Assembly (NCBI RefSeq): GCF_000970025.1
Contig: NZ_CP009528.1
Location: 620,001-684,000, forward strand
Reading direction: 5' to 3'
Length of the DNA stretch: 64,000 nt
Source: Methanosarcina barkeri MS
GTDB lineage: Archaea; Halobacteriota; Methanosarcinia; Methanosarcinales; Methanosarcinaceae
Part shown: piece by piece, positions 62,893-64,000 of the stretch
Numbering within the stretch: the first letter of the stretch is position 1
Layout of the letters: every line of letters begins with the position of its first letter
The notes under the pieces: model-generated
Databases searched by the model: none
What the model was told of the DNA's origin: nothing
The model's input: only the letters and a program-made list of their open reading frames with translations
Position numbers and translations under genes: made by a program

Positions 62893-64000
62893 TCATTTTT
62901 TTCCGATGACCGCATAATCCTGTGCTCCGTATAAAGTGTTGTTTAACATATTGACGTTTTGATTATAAGTTTCAAACAGGACTTTCTCTCTGTCTTTTAG
63001 GTCATCAAAGTCCGGCAACTTCTTTAATCTCATACTGTCTGGAACGGGAGAAATAAATTTCGTCTCAATTTCGCGGAAATTAACTGCACTTAATAAAAAC
63101 TTGAGTGTTTCGGGATGTACTGGTTTTATATGAGTAAAATCAATATAAAAATTGGTAAAAGAAAAGAATGATAGAGGATTTACAGTCTCTACTATTAAAT
63201 AAAAACCATACTTAAGCTTCTTGTTGCAAAGGTTTAACATTTTGATAAGATAATTAGGAGCCAGATGTTCAACTACCTGACTGATGAAAATTCCATCCAG
63301 GCTTTTGTCTTCCATAGTTTGAAGAGTTTCAATTGCATCCTTTAACTCTACATTAAAACCTTTTGATTTGCAGAAACTAATCATATCTTCATCGATATCT
63401 ATTCCCTTCGCAACGATATCGTTCTGTCTGGCTAGTTCCAGAAATTCCCCTCTTCCACAACCGATATCCAACACATTTTTACAATCCTTGAAGTAATCTA
63501 AAAATGCTTTTTGATGCTGTTGAATGTGATCCCTTGAGCCTCTGAACTGTTCTTCAAATGCGTAATAATTTATTTCAGATTCATTGTTTTCAGATTCATT
63601 GTTTTCAGGTTTCTGTACCTTATGATTCTGCAAGTTTTTTTTTAAGCTGTTCTCAAGCACACTGTTAAGCCAGATTTTGTTATTCAGATCCAAATCAATT
63701 GCAGAAATAACGCTATTAACTTCAGATTTGATATTTTGGGAAGAATTTACTTTTAAATGCTCAAGCTCGGTTTTTAAATATCCTGCATCTGTTTTTAAAG
63801 ATTTAACATCAATTTTTAAACTTTTTGCATCGATATTTAGGCGTTCAAAATCAGTGTTCAAATTTCCGACATCAGTTTTTAAATCTTTAACCACATCTGT
63901 AACGCCAAAATTAAATTTTCTTTGTTTTTGGAAAACTGGATCAACATATCTCTGGACCTCTCCATGGACCATTTTTCTTCCTTCTACAAGAAACTTTCCT
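62893..64000 (-). CDS. Methyltransferase of glycan locus, copy 2 (partial)
   Basis: The C-terminal 368 residues or so of a protein whose start lies beyond the right edge; the frame is open to the last base (GKFLVEGRK precedes MVHGEVQRYVDPVFQKQ). The visible part has a coiled coil with repeated SLKTDAG-like heptads (residues about 25-75 of the visible part), then a methyltransferase domain (NVLDIGCGRGEFLELARQ, GIDIDEDMISFCKSKGF, DGIFISQVVEHLAPNYL) and the conserved end NTLYGAQDYAVIGKK. It is paralogous to the 3' third of 56443-59718, but without the NASGKANTQ repeat. First gene of copy 2 of the locus. Confidence 0.9.
   Translation of the reverse strand, partial: GKFLVEGRKMVHGEVQRYVDPVFQKQRKFNFGVTDVVKDLKTDVGNLNTDFERLNIDAKSLKIDVKSLKTDAGYLKTELEHLKVNSSQNIKSEVNSVISAIDLDLNNKIWLNSVLENSLKKNLQNHKVQKPENNESENNESEINYYAFEEQFRGSRDHIQQHQKAFLDYFKDCKNVLDIGCGRGEFLELARQNDIVAKGIDIDEDMISFCKSKGFNVELKDAIETLQTMEDKSLDGIFISQVVEHLAPNYLIKMLNLCNKKLKYGFYLIVETVNPLSFFSFTNFYIDFTHIKPVHPETLKFLLSAVNFREIETKFISPVPDSMRLKKLPDFDDLKDREKVLFETYNQNVNMLNNTLYGAQDYAVIGKK

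Overview
The window looks like chromosomal DNA of a Methanosarcina-type methanogenic archaeon. The evidence is the mix of genes: methanopterin synthesis (beta-RFAP synthase), coenzyme F420 synthesis (CofD), archaeal C/D-box RNP proteins (Nop5, fibrillarin), an XPD-like helicase, an Isf-type iron-sulfur flavoprotein, FmdE and DUF1638 proteins, large PKD/YVTN/NosD surface proteins, a bacterial-type GroES/GroEL pair, and long AT-rich intergenic stretches full of short tandem repeats. The species cannot be fixed from the sequence alone.

Layout. 0-5 kb: a redox group (nitroreductase, iron-sulfur flavoprotein, divergent HxlR regulator) and a Rad3/XPD helicase. 5-13 kb: two large secreted PKD proteins on the minus strand with decayed PKD remnants beside them. 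13-18 kb: a GerW(YtfJ)/DUF2953 pair, then a tightly packed beta-RFAP synthase-nop5-flpA operon. 18-28 kb: an ArsR-type regulator, a three-gene membrane operon (DUF2162, ExbB/TolQ-like, DUF2149), a DUF1638 gene and a 1442-residue secreted, membrane-anchored CobN-like protein. 28-38 kb: TrmO, an FmdE-like protein, a restriction-modification fragment, an alpha/beta hydrolase and phosphoribosyltransferase separated by a MITE, a sensor histidine kinase, a broken HNH gene and a DnaJ-type zinc-finger protein. 38-48 kb: PRC-barrel protein, DUF362 ferredoxin protein, HTH regulator, groES-groEL, cofD, HD phosphohydrolase, LpdD-like protein with ubiX, and tRNA-Pro(UGG). 48-53 kb: a frameshifted TolB-propeller/PKD protein and a subtilisin/PKD protein. 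53-64 kb: a tandemly duplicated glycan locus of methyltransferase and glycosyltransferases, each copy having lost a different gene.

The most interesting system is at 17.8-27.6 kb. A CobN-like protein outside the membrane, an ExbB/TolQ-like channel and DUF2149/DUF2162 membrane proteins match, from memory, the components of the HmuSTUV part of Bacteroidota haem-uptake loci, where HmuS is a CobN-like haem dechelatase. Here it sits in a cell without an outer membrane. Two distant promoters, one for the membrane operon and one for the CobN-like gene, carry the same pair of TTAnCCAAAwA boxes spaced exactly 22 bp apart. The neighbouring ArsR-type regulator has a C-terminal domain resembling DUF4430, a transcobalamin-like fold. 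Together these suggest a co-regulated archaeal tetrapyrrole or metal capture system.

The window is also rich in small mobile DNA. One MITE has a 14-bp target duplication, and a second copy of it is split by another MITE with an 11-bp duplication. There are decayed TnpB and transposase pieces and several minisatellites.
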